Positions 22,801 through 30,343 of a DNA stretch of 64,000 bases are shown piece after piece. Source of the stretch: Lingula anatina. Lineage: Eukaryota; Brachiopoda; Lingulata; Lingulida; Lingulidae. The stretch covers positions 392,927 through 456,926 of the forward strand of contig NW_019774637.1 in NCBI RefSeq assembly GCF_001039355.2. The letters are read 5' to 3'. The notes below the pieces were generated by a model, which was not told the origin of the DNA, ran no database searches, and saw only the letters and a program-made list of their open reading frames with translations. Numbering within the stretch: the first letter of the stretch is position 1; every line of letters begins with the position of its first letter. A program made the translations under genes and the position numbers.

Positions 22801-25800
22801 GTTACCAAAACTGTCACATAGCAAGACTTGGTAACACATTTGACTGAGGTTATATATCACTACAGACACAATGGCTAATTGTTTGATGAAGTAATTCCTG
22901 ACATAATGATTCAGGTAGGCCCTGCTTCTTTACCTACTAATAATCAGCACATACAAACTAAATATAAGAATTAATATACACAGAAAGACGTTATGAACTT
23001 GGGTAAGTAATCATGTTTAATCATACAAAAGCAGAAACATTTTGTTGCTAAAAAAATAAATATACTGACAGTCAATGAAAACGCATGATTTATTTATCAA
23101 ATAATATTTTAAGTTCCTTTGGCATAAAAGAAAATAAGTTTTCTCGTGAAATATGTGAAATATGAAATAGTGGTCAGCCCATTCTCTTATGACCAAACAA
23201 GTGCATTTGTACTCGTTTATATGGTTGGAATCTATTTTTCGGTAAAAAAGTACAAAAAAGTTTTCTGATGCGTTTTCATTGACTGTCAGTATAGTATGAA
23301 TAGTTAAATGCTTAACTTACCTCTTGTTTACCAAATGTTATGTTAGCAGTGGATGGAGTGAGAAGTGTCACATCAGATTTTAAATCTCTCTGAAAAAATG
23401 AAGGAATAAAAACAGTAAATAAATGAAAAGAGAAACTCATGAATGGACAAAGAAGCAAAAAATTTCATATTATTCAGCATTTTTTCTGTATCTTACAAGT
23501 TAAAACATATTCAAATGTGTTATATTTTTCTATCAAATTATTTCAAAAATAAAACATTCTTTACTGGGTTAATTATATAGCACTACTGACAATCTAAAAT
23601 TGGGATAAAAAGTTTTAAAACAAAAAAGTAAAATTGTTTGATAATATCTGACTTACCGGATCAAATTCTGGCATGTTAAAGGGAGCTGGTTTATGTCCCA
23701 AGAAATACTCCTCTGGTGTATAAAACCTGATCCCAATGTTCAAGGCAAACTAAAAAAGAAGAAACATGTTAGCCATATGCTGGCTTGTACGAAAAACTTC
23801 AATGAAAGCTCTTTTATTCAAAATATATAGAAATCACGCCACAAGTTATTTATCTATTTTCAACACATTAATGAATACTTGATAGTTTCAGCCATACATA
23901 CTAGTCTGTCGCCACATGAAAAATCTTTTTTCTTCTTTTTATCTTTGTTCTCTGGTCTTCCTGCTGCATCTGGAATAAAAGAGGTATGAAATGAATTAAA
24001 TACTGGTACCAAAGGGACTAGACTATGATTCGCCTTTTTTATTCAGTCAAACAACTATATTTCTTCATTTTATATTTATTTATTTATATTTTTGTAACAG
24101 AATATTTTTTTCTTTATCTGGTGACAATCACATGATTAAATTATCATCAGCCTGGATGTATGCTGTACTGCACAGGAATAAGAATGACATATTCTTCACA
24201 TGGGAGCTGTTCAGAATGAGTAAGGTCGACCTAGATTGTATTCTCAACACCAGGAGGAGGCATGTAATTCCGCTAATCTGATTGCAGTCAGCAAGAGTCC
24301 CCGTGGAGTTAGATTGCACTAACAAGGTTGACCTATAACTCATAGTTTCATTCATGGTTATGTTCTCAGATAGGTACCTAATTCAATAGGGTATAATATT
24401 GAAACTCACTGGTGAGTACTCCCATGTGTATATAGATGTCAGATATAAATTAATGTGGAAATGAAAATGTTGACTTACCTCCAACATAAAATGATTGCTT
24501 GGGGTCCACTTCAATACCATCATTATTCTGAAAATGAATATGAAAAATACCAAACTGATGGAAGTTAACCTACATTTTTTGTGAAGTTGTTAATATTTTA
24601 TTGAGTAATGTTAATATCATGCTTAACTTTAAAACTTGTCAAATCCAAAAAAAAAAAGATAGAAAAGAATACATGTCCACATAAAATTGAATGTATATGT
24701 TTTTTCCCCTAATTTATCGTGGATTTGGCAATCAATACCGAAGTGTAAGCCCCTGGGCTCCGTATCTCGAAAGGTTCGCTATGTTGCGCACATGCGCAAG
24801 CATCTCGATTCCATGGCCCCTTATCTCGAAATAGAATGGGTTATGGAATCGAGACACTTGCGCACGTGCGCAACATAGCAAACCTTTCGAGATACGGAGC
24901 CCAGGTCTACTGTGTATTTCACCATGAACCAACCACCTACCTCACTAAGTAAAACATTCCACACACCCAAGCTTGGTTTTCTATACAACCCTGAGCCTGT
25001 TGACACAAACACCTATAAACAAACTATTTTTATCAATCTCAAAAAACATTTTTACAACCTAACTTAAATGCCATACAACTTTGCAATTCTTAATGTAATT
25101 TCATCTTATGTTATAAAGTAAAAGAAGATATTAAGGCACACATAAGAACATATTCTTTCAAAACTTGTAAACTGACCCCCCCCCCGAAAAAAAAAAAATA
25201 AATAAATAAATAAAATTCAGGAATTTAACTGTAATACCTGAATGTAAAACTTTCACAAGTGAATTCTTTAAGTTGAATCATTTATCCAATGTACATGGTC
25301 ATGTTATATCAATACACAGTTTTCGTCAATAAATGGCTACGAATAATCCATGATGGCAAATAAATAAAAAGTATTAAATTTCTTCAAATGGGGAAATATA
25401 ACCACAACCAGAAAACAATACCTGTACTGGGATATTCAGTTTACTGGTTATATTTTCCACTTTTCTCTGAAACTCCTGTTCTGTCATCTTTCCTTTGCTT
25501 ATCCCTGACTGGTTGGTAAAGAAGACAACTTTGAAGCCATCAGCCAGCAACTTCTTTAACTTCCCAGGCACTTCTGGATAGAGTATCCTAGAAAACAAAG
25601 CAATTTCATTTGGGTAAAATGAAAATTTTCCATCTTCCTTTCTTTTTAAAAATTCCAGTTTTTCTAGACCGACTGCCATCTGTCATAACTAGACAGTAAG
25701 GGTTGCAAATACACAGACAATAAACTTAAATTTGCAGAAAGACAGAAATTGTGGAGAGACTCTTACAAAGATATACATCTAATGGCACTTTGATTAGAAA

Positions 25801-27843
25801 ACTCAGGTAGTGGAAAAACATTAATGAGTTCTGAAAACAATTAAACATAAAATGAATAAAATAAAATAAAGCAGAATAGAAATGCTCCTTACTTCCAGTC
25901 ACCAATATTGATGGGGAAAACTCTGCCAGAATTTGTTGTTATGATGGTTCCATCTAAATCAAACCCAGCAATCTGAAAAATAAATGTTTTCAATATGTAC
26001 TACATTTCCATGAAATTTCCTAATTACAATTATAGGTGTTTGTTTAAATATGTTTTTTTTAAAGATGAAGAGGCATAGGAGGAAGTCTTTTGTATGGCAG
26101 CTAAATGTATGGCCATGGATGACCATCTAATGAGTTAAATATACTATATTTAAAACTTTATCATTGTCAAATAAAACTTTTATTGATCCAAGCTTAAAAC
26201 ATCTTTATACCATAAATTGTAAAAAAAAAAACTGTAATTAGAGATAATGATTGCAGGCTTAAAATGAACAGGGTGGTTTCATATTTTGCTTGGAGATACA
26301 TGGATTGAAAACTCAACCTGGATAAGCCTTTTTGAAAGCATGAATCAATAAGGTGAAGCTGAAAAGCTTCAAAAGTGCAATAAAAATCTCTTTCATAAAA
26401 TATTTTGCACCAAAACTTCATTACTCAAACCTTTAAAAAGGAGTACTGTTTTTTTTCCAATTTGCAATTATCATTCTTCCTCTACAATAAGGTAAAGAGC
26501 CCAGAAGTACAAAGGGTACCTGGAGGGTTAGATGTATACTGTACCTTAGAGCTGGGTCGGACCCCTTTGCCTGTGTAGATCATCAACTTCTCTTTACTTT
26601 CCCATCTCGCCTCAGATGTTGCTTTTCCATGTTTCTGGTTGTCATGGCTACCGAAGCCCAATGGAACTGGTCCCGAATTTAAACTGGCACTGACGGAAGG
26701 ATCTGGTGAGCTCATTTTCTGAAACGTTTCCTTCATCATTTGAAGTTTCTTTTTGATTTCTTTTTCTTCATCATCATCCTCATCACTTAGGTCATTATGA
26801 GAAGTAACATTTTCATTGTCTTTTGTGGAAACAGTTTCTGAATCGTCAGATTTTAGTCGTTTACAGCCCTCATAAGAACCACCCTCATCAAGCTTTCTTT
26901 TTCTGGTAACATTTGAGCCATCAGATTTGTCCTTTGAAAAATAGTCTGCAATACTTTTACTTTTCTTATTTGTCTGTTTTTCAATCTTAGCATTTTCTTG
27001 TTCATTCAACCCACTCTTTGTAGAGTCCCCTCCTTCAAATTTGATGAAATGTGGATATTTTCCTTTGATAACATGTAAAATATCCCCATCACGTATGACA
27101 GCTTCTTCATTCTTGGCTAAGATGTCTTCATTTTCTCCTATGGATGATGGGTTGGGACCTATCTGCTTTACTTTCACTACAGATTTACTGTGATCTGCTG
27201 TTAACTCAACTGTAAAATAATGTACATATGCAAGTACGTATACTGTGTACATTTGTAGCTTGTGAGTCTATGACTTTCTAAAAAATACAGATTTATAAAT
27301 AGTTTCTATACACATGTCCAAATGTTTTTCTTTTGTCCTGAAGATATTTACTAGTCTATTTTCCTAACCTACAATGTAAATGTAATCCTTAATCCTGCAA
27401 TCAATTCCTACTATATATTACTTATAGCTGTTAATGTGTGTGAATGCAAACACACACACGCATATACTAGTACTACTGTAGTATATGCATGTGGCTGTGT
27501 TTGTGCACTACTTTATGTACTGTATATTGTACATGCCTTTTAATAAGGTACTGACTTTGTGAATGAAAATAAACAGTGGTGGAGAGAACACTTACAAGTA
27601 TATTTTAAGATTGTGCATCTCACCACTGTTTGTTTTTATTGTAAAATCCAACTTTTTAAGTTGCAAATAAATACATATTATTATTATTATTATTAAGAAT
27701 TCTCCCTTACGCTGGTTACGAGAGCACTTGGTGTCTTTAATCTTCATCACAGGACCCCTTCCAATACTGACTGGGACTTTGTCTGGCAGGGGTACTGGTT
27801 CATGTGAGCTCTGTTTGCAGACCAAATAACATTTAGATGCCAT
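7878..27843 (-). CDS. PNKP: Bifunctional polynucleotide kinase 3'-phosphatase (15 coding exons)
   Basis: Nuclear DNA-repair enzyme that phosphorylates 5'-OH and removes 3'-phosphate at strand breaks. Fifteen exons with consistent phases give 1872 bases, 623 residues: FHA domain 1-105 (SIGRGP, KCSRNQLEL), linker 106-266, HAD phosphatase from 267 (GFDLDGT; nucleophile D271, then D273; [12 protein letters not shown]), kinase with Walker A GNAGSGKS at 472-479, VNRD (D497), DNTNPD and RHNERFRELTDS. Human catalytic residues D171, K378 and D397 each map exactly 100 residues later, so the catalytic half is collinear and the extra length lies before the phosphatase. The linker has a bipartite-type nuclear signal (RKRK 147-150, KRLK 161-164), acidic clusters and a SIADYF motif. 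Exon 13 is present twice (see 9775-15363). ATG at 27843 is the natural family start. Confidence 0.95.
8336..8397 (-). CDS. PNKP: PNKP exon 14
   Basis: 62 bases: [20 protein letters not shown] plus two bases, acceptor AATTTCAG, donor GTAAGT. Matches the FREMTDSxxxxVSDMV segment of the family. Confidence 0.93.
8956..9219. mobile_element. Foldback MITE, variant of family A
   Basis: Near-palindromic element with arms of about 90 bases. Its ends AAGACCCCATTCCCACAGAT and (reverse complement) TTAGACCCCATTCACAT match. Inner blocks GCAATCAG and CCAGCTTTTCTGTATTC are shared with the other copies. Confidence 0.7.
10457..10690. mobile_element. Foldback MITE, family A
   Basis: Inverted terminal arms GGTGCATTCACAATGGAACT and (reverse complement) GGTATGCTCACAATAAAACT. 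Inside are paired CAATCAGATTAACAC and GTGTTAATCTGATTG. The allelic copy is at 13119-13356. Confidence 0.75.
11277..11430. mobile_element. MITE family B, end-deleted copy
   Basis: Begins AGAGGCAGATTGAGGCCGTT and ends GGATCCA, where the terminal ACCCCTGC present in the second copy is missing. Related in reverse to 16430-16598. Confidence 0.6.
11490..11737. mobile_element. Foldback MITE, family A
   Basis: Ends GTGTGTTCACAATGAAACTA and (reverse complement) GGGTGTGATCACAATAAAAC. The right part carries GCGAGAGTCCCCGTGGAGTT. The allelic copy is at 14184-14440. Confidence 0.75.
11774..11861 (-). CDS. PNKP: PNKP exon 13, copy b (probable allelic duplicate)
   Basis: Encodes the same 29 residues as the copy at 14477-14564 with the same splice sites. 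It lies in the first copy of the 2.7 kb block that ends at the single N (12437). Most likely the other allele left in the assembly; otherwise a mutually exclusive exon. Confidence 0.85.
12370..12436. mobile_element. MITE family C, truncated at the assembly join
   Basis: GCAGGCCCATAGCCAGG followed by a poly-G tract and AACCGCCCCTTTTGCTGGGA, then the single N at 12437. The full-length equivalent is 15203-15363. Confidence 0.75.
13119..13356. mobile_element. Foldback MITE, family A (second allele copy)
   Basis: Counterpart of 10457-10690 in the second unit of the repeated block; ends GGGTGCATTCATAATGAAGC and ..GTGAACACACCC. Confidence 0.75.
13936..14105. mobile_element. MITE family B, full copy
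   Basis: Inverted ends AGAGGCGGATTGAGGCC and GGATCCACCCCTGC. The inner half-sites CTTCCGGAAGATGGTCAGA and TCGGAAGACGGTCAGAAA are shared with the copy at 16430-16598, which lies in the other orientation. Confidence 0.7.
14184..14440. mobile_element. Foldback MITE, family A (second allele copy)
   Basis: Counterpart of 11490-11737; ends GGTGTGTTCACAATGTAACT and ..TTATTGTGATCACACCC. Confidence 0.75.
14477..14564 (-). CDS. PNKP: PNKP exon 13, copy a
   Basis: 88 bases: one base plus [20 protein letters not shown] and FNHCRHNER, donor GTAAGT. The same exon recurs at 11774-11861 in the repeated block. Only one copy can be used, because a second 88-base exon would shift the frame. Confidence 0.9.
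15203..15363. mobile_element. MITE family C, full copy with poly-G tract
   Basis: Inverted ends CAGGCCTGTAGCCAGGGG and (reverse complement) CAGGCCCGTAGCCAGC. The interior reads as successive phrases such as AAAAAGTCCACTCTGGGT and AGAAAAAGAACCCCCCTTTT. Related copies are at 12370, 34568, 37181 and 57190. Confidence 0.75.
16430..16598. mobile_element. MITE family B, reverse-oriented copy
   Basis: Ends CAGGGGCAGATCCAGAGAT and AAATCCGCCCCTGC, inverted. The interior is the reverse complement of the element at 13936-14105. Confidence 0.75.
17457..17715. mobile_element. Long near-perfect palindromic MITE
   Basis: 259 bases; arms of about 120 bases begin AGGCTTCGTTCACATGCAAT and end with its near-exact complement. 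Arm segments such as CTGTGTCCTGAATATCCCG and CAGTAATTACGC recur inverted. The centre is a repeated ACTTATAGTA. No coding capacity. Confidence 0.8.
18625..18734 (-). CDS. PNKP: PNKP exon 12 (kinase catalytic Asp)
   Basis: 110 bases: [20 protein letters not shown], then [16 protein letters not shown] and two bases. D497 aligns with the catalytic aspartate of human PNKP. Homology requires donor AGAG|GTCAGA; a better-looking GTAAGA lies 7 bases upstream and would shift the frame. Confidence 0.9.
19794..19822. repeat. Poly-T tract
   Basis: About 29 consecutive T in PNKP intron 11. A similar tract lies at 31819-31846. Confidence 0.9.
19984..20045 (-). CDS. PNKP: PNKP exon 11 (kinase GKSTF)
   Basis: 62 bases: two bases finishing the serine codon, then [20 protein letters not shown]. 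Acceptor TTTTTCAG, donor GTACGT. Confidence 0.93.
20607..20678 (-). tRNA. tRNA-Pro (anticodon UGG)
   Basis: 72 bases. The acceptor stem GGCTCGT pairs perfectly with ACGAGCC. The anticodon stem CTCGC/GCGAG encloses loop TTTGGGT, so the anticodon is TGG. The T arm CCGGG-TTCAAAT-CCCGG includes the B box. A run of T on the coding strand (20596-20602 complement) follows as the Pol III terminator. Lies in PNKP intron 10, same strand as PNKP. No intron. Confidence 0.97.
21087..21117 (-). CDS. PNKP: PNKP micro-exon 10 (Walker A start)
   Basis: A 31-base exon encoding [10 protein letters not shown] plus one base. The acceptor is preceded by TTTATTGATTTCTATCAG; the donor is GTACGT. It enters in phase 0 and leaves one base into a serine codon, exactly what exons 9 and 11 need, and together they give the P-loop GNAGSGKST. 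It is too short for most ab initio predictors. It also places the P-loop lysine at 478, in exact register with human K378. Confidence 0.82.
22055..22126 (+). tRNA. tRNA-Pro (anticodon AGG)
   Basis: 72 bases. Same backbone as the UGG gene; the anticodon loop TTAGGGT gives AGG. The T arm is CCGGG-TTCAACT-CCCGG. One acceptor mismatch (G6 opposite G67) is unlike the perfect stem of the UGG gene. T runs follow at 22140-22155. Lies in PNKP intron 9, opposite strand. Probably functional, but the mismatch leaves some doubt. Confidence 0.92.
22434..22653. other. Assembly gap flanked by poly-C
   Basis: 182 N (22453-22634) with C-runs on both sides, in PNKP intron 9. Poly-G/poly-C elsewhere in the window belongs to family C MITEs, so the gap probably hides such an element. 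The PNKP frame is complete without it. Confidence 0.9.
23061..23293. mobile_element. MITE with perfect 26-base terminal inverted repeats
   Basis: Begins TATACTGACAGTCAATGAAA and continues ACGCAT; the end is its exact reverse complement. The terminal TA is consistent with TA target duplication, as in Tc1/mariner-type elements. The 180-base interior has no ORF. Confidence 0.82.
23321..23389 (-). CDS. PNKP: PNKP exon 9
   Basis: 23 codons: [20 protein letters not shown] then KQE, phase 0 at both ends. Links phosphatase and kinase domains and leads into the kinase first strand. Confidence 0.85.
23657..23749 (-). CDS. PNKP: PNKP exon 8
   Basis: 31 codons: [20 protein letters not shown] then [10 protein letters not shown], phase 0 at both ends. 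Donor GTAAGT. Confidence 0.93.
23902..23969 (-). CDS. PNKP: PNKP exon 7
   Basis: 68 bases: [18 protein letters not shown] and GDRL, donor GTATGT. The lysine run and DFSCxDR match the family. Confidence 0.93.
24205..24366. mobile_element. Diverged foldback MITE, family A-like
   Basis: Shares CACCAGGAGGAGGCATGTAA, CTAATCTGATTGCAGTCAG and AAGAGTCCCCGTGGAGTTA with family A. The terminal repeats are degraded. Confidence 0.5.
24479..24527 (-). CDS. PNKP: PNKP exon 6 (phosphatase, FYVGD)
   Basis: 49 bases: [16 protein letters not shown] plus one base. It joins exon 7 to give SFYVGDAAGRP, the HAD magnesium-binding GDAAGR motif. Confidence 0.93.
24752..24905. mobile_element. Palindromic MITE rich in CpG
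   Basis: Arms of about 60 bases beginning CCTGGGCTCCGTATCTCGAA, with a mirrored GTTGCGCACATGCGCAAG and AATCGAGA, around a short centre. It ends 35 bases before PNKP exon 5 in + coordinates, inside intron 5. Confidence 0.8.
24941..25012 (-). CDS. PNKP: PNKP exon 5
   Basis: 24 codons, [18 protein letters not shown] and on to LLSE, phase 0 at both ends. It matches the LYRKPxxGxW segment of the family. A palindromic MITE begins 36 bases past the donor. Confidence 0.93.
25422..25587 (-). CDS. PNKP: PNKP exon 4 (phosphatase motif II)
   Basis: 166 bases. Encodes [32 protein letters not shown] and ends LNIPVQ. Acceptor TTTTCTAG, donor GTATTG. Confidence 0.94.
25893..25972 (-). CDS. PNKP: PNKP exon 3 (phosphatase DxD motif)
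   Basis: 80 bases. Encodes [20 protein letters not shown], the HAD nucleophile motif, then NIGDW and a split lysine. Acceptor TTTTTCAG, donor GTAAGG. Confidence 0.94.
26545..27209 (-). CDS. PNKP: PNKP exon 2 (FHA second half and long linker)
   Basis: 665 bases, residues 45-266. Finishes the FHA domain ([20 protein letters not shown]), then encodes a lysine- and acid-rich low-complexity linker, and ends KGVRPSSK before donor GTACAG. The acceptor is TTTTACAG. The linker accounts for the net 100-residue excess over the human protein. Confidence 0.93.
27711..27843 (-). CDS. PNKP: PNKP exon 1 (FHA, first half)
   Basis: Starts [11 protein letters not shown] and ends CSRNQ plus one base before GTAAGG. 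Carries the phosphopeptide-binding SIGRGP loop. The frame ends one base into a leucine codon completed by exon 2. Confidence 0.95.
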
Positions 27844-28173
27844 TGCTGTGCTGTACCTAAAATAAATATCAGAACATGGATAATTGTAATCAAATGAAAT
27901 GAAAATGGAGTATTACACGTATTTAAATAGTCTTTTATAAATATAGTTTCTGCAAATGAAAAGAGTAATCGTGTGCTATTTGCTTAAATCTAGAAGTCAA
28001 ATTAAGCTGACATGATCAGCTAAAAACTAAATCAAGTGTGGCCTACCGTGTAACTACAGTAGAACTGGCTTAGTTAACGATCTAACTTGATCACTAGTAG
28101 TACATGTTCATGTACAGGTACATACATTGTAGTAGTAGTAAAAGGTACTGGTGGGGCCGTACGGACAACTAGT

Positions 28174-28576
28174 TGTTAAGGTCCACTAAATGCATGTGAT
28201 GAAATCACTCATTTACATATTTTGTTTATATAATCAGTCAGCACATTATCATTCACCTTGCTTCAGTCTTGAATGAATATCTAAAATCATCATCCTTTGA
28301 ATATGTATACCTGATAAGTACAGTAGAACTGATATAACTTTCACTCACTTGTTATCTATTGCATTGCAATTAGTATTTAAATGAGTTGCTGCCACTGTGG
28401 CATGCAGAGAGATTCCCAATAGATAATGTGTATAAATGCTGAATGCTTGAACTTAATAAAGGACTTTTAGACTTGGAACTAAATATGTGAGTCTGTGGTT
28501 ATATCCCCTCTCCCATGCATCAGTGACAGGTAAAATATTAGAAGAACCTGGGTAGGGTGGAACGTGGACCCCTACA
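28174..28576 (+). repeat. 5' LTR
   Basis: Begins TGTTAAGGTCCAC and ends CCCCTACA. Contains TATAAA at 28431-28436 and AATAAA at 28455-28460, the expected promoter and poly(A) signals. Confidence 0.93.
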
Positions 28577-28578
28577 TA

Positions 28579-28809
28579 ATGGCGAGCTCGACCAGGGTCA
28601 CTGCGGGGGAGGGATATAACTATGGATCCAACTTTGAAGAAGAGTATGCGTACGAAGATGATGACTGGGATTCTGAAAAGGACTATAACATTAACGGCAG
28701 ACTGGTAGAATGCCTATCCAAGCTAGCCGACCTGTTACAGAGACAGTATGGCTGTTTGCAGCAACAGAATAATGACATTACTGCAGAATCTGAAATGAAA
28801 CATAAGTAA
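28579..28809 (+). CDS. LTR element ORF1, 76-residue acidic protein
   Basis: Starts at ATG inside the candidate primer binding site, MASSTRVTAGEGYNYG, then a run of acidic residues (FEEEYAYEDDDWDSEKDY) and an amphipathic segment LVECLSKLADLLQRQYG. The position right after the 5' LTR and the helix suggest the N-terminal remnant of a gag protein. No zinc knuckle is present. ORF2 follows in another frame. Confidence 0.5.
   Translation: MASSTRVTAGEGYNYGSNFEEEYAYEDDDWDSEKDYNINGRLVECLSKLADLLQRQYGCLQQQNNDITAESEMKHK
28580..28597 (+). promoter_or_regulatory. Candidate primer binding site
   Basis: TGGCGAGCTCGACCAGGG begins three bases after the LTR. The TGG start matches the universal CCA tRNA end. 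I could not assign the tRNA. It overlaps the start codon of the first ORF. Confidence 0.6.
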
Positions 28810-28847
28810 AAGAAAGAAACCAAGGCAAAGTAGATGAATTATTAGAA

Positions 28848-29636
28848 ATGGAGAAGGGATCTAATGATGAGACACTGACTATGGCTAATGATGATGAATT
28901 TATGAATGAGATGAAGTTTGTAATCGAACATGATGTAACGGTGGGTGACGAAAAAAATGGAAATGAAATCAGCAAGGACATTATGATTATGAATGAACAA
29001 GAGGTAGAAAAGGGAACCGATTTTGTGAAAGGGAAGAAAGAACAAGAACTAGAGCTAGGATTGAAAACTGATGATGATGATGATGATGATGATGATGACA
29101 ACAGATTAATTGAAAGAGGGAGTAGAATAGGTGAACTGGAATATTATGAGAAACCTGATGTAGTTGAAAAGGCTTTAACAGATGATGTAAAGAATACGGA
29201 TGAAGGACTTGATAATGATGATGACCCAAAGTATGTGGAGAAAAATGGCGTAGATGAAAAGGCTGTAACGGATTATGTAAAGAATGCTGATGAAGGACTT
29301 AATGATGAACCGATAGAAATGGATTTTTCTAATCTCAAAGATACAGACAGAGACATACTTACTGAAGTAGAGATGAAACAAAGTGCAGGTGAGGAGGAAG
29401 TAAAAGTTGAAGAGAATGAAGAACAAAGTGCAAGTGAAGAGGTAATTAAAGTTGTAGAGAATGAAGACAAACAAGGTTCAGGCACAGAAAATGTTTATGA
29501 GAATGCAAAAGAATGGACAGATGTAAAATGGGAATTTCACAGAGACAGCAAAAAGGTGCAGAGAAAGTTTATAGCAAAGAAACTAAAATGGACACTTCTT
29601 CCACACTGCAAATTAAAATATGATTTTTTTTTATGA
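28848..29636 (+). CDS. LTR element ORF2, 262-residue acidic repeat protein
   Basis: Begins 38 bases after ORF1 in a different frame. Very rich in E, D and K; ten aspartates (residues 75-84) come from a GAT microsatellite. Two internal duplications are visible: VVEKALTDDVKNTDEGLD against VDEKAVTDYVKNADEGLN, and QSAGEEEVKVEENEE against QSASEEVIKVVENED. The C-terminal 45 residues are basic and aromatic (KEWTDVKWEFHRDSKKVQRK). No retroviral or transposase motif is seen. It may be element-specific or a captured host fragment. Confidence 0.5.
   Translation: MEKGSNDETLTMANDDEFMNEMKFVIEHDVTVGDEKNGNEISKDIMIMNEQEVEKGTDFVKGKKEQELELGLKTDDDDDDDDDDNRLIERGSRIGELEYYEKPDVVEKALTDDVKNTDEGLDNDDDPKYVEKNGVDEKAVTDYVKNADEGLNDEPIEMDFSNLKDTDRDILTEVEMKQSAGEEEVKVEENEEQSASEEVIKVVENEDKQGSGTENVYENAKEWTDVKWEFHRDSKKVQRKFIAKKLKWTLLPHCKLKYDFFL
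29069..29099. repeat. (GAT)n microsatellite inside ORF2
   Basis: About ten GAT units coding poly-aspartate. Confidence 0.9.
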
Positions 29637-30327
29637 ATATTAAGTTAAAGGATGATATATTTGTCTGAGTTGTACTGTAGGTTTGGAAAAAAGGAGATAT
29701 ATTGGATTAAAAGATGTTTACCATTTGGCTCAGTATTTGATAGTCTTGTCTCAATGTTTTAAGTAAAATTGCACCAAATGTTTCATAACTTAAATGTTTG
29801 AAAATAATAAGATTTAAATGTGCTTACAGCTAAGGTTAAAACTGAATTATATAGAATAAGGGACAATATGTTTTTTTTATTAATGGTAATTTCCAACATG
29901 TAGGAAAATTTCCAAGATATATGTGTCATGGAAGAAAGAAAATAGTTTAATGGTATATCTGATATTAAATTGTTTAATTGATAAGATTTTAAATGTACAG
30001 TCCATTAGAAAAGCTGTTATAAAAACCATCTGTATGATAACCGGACATTTTTCTTTTCAAAATATTTTGGGAGCATAAACATTCAAATTAAATTGCATTA
30101 GAATAATGACATGTCTTTGTACAGCAATGAAATAGACAATGAACTGAATTAATTACAATTGTTAGTAAAAGTAATGATATTTGACAGAATAATATTTTAA
30201 TTTTTTTTTTGTAATTGAATCATGACATAGATATTTTGTATAAGTAATTAGCTGTTAAATTTTCTTATATTTGAGTATTCTGTGGAATCTTTATTTCAAA
30301 AAATTATGTAACCATAATTTTTTTTGT

Positions 30328-30341
30328 GGGAAAAGAAGGAA
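30328..30341 (+). promoter_or_regulatory. Polypurine tract
   Basis: GGGAAAAGAAGGAA immediately upstream of the 3' LTR, the expected plus-strand primer. Confidence 0.8.
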
Positions 30342-30343
30342 TA

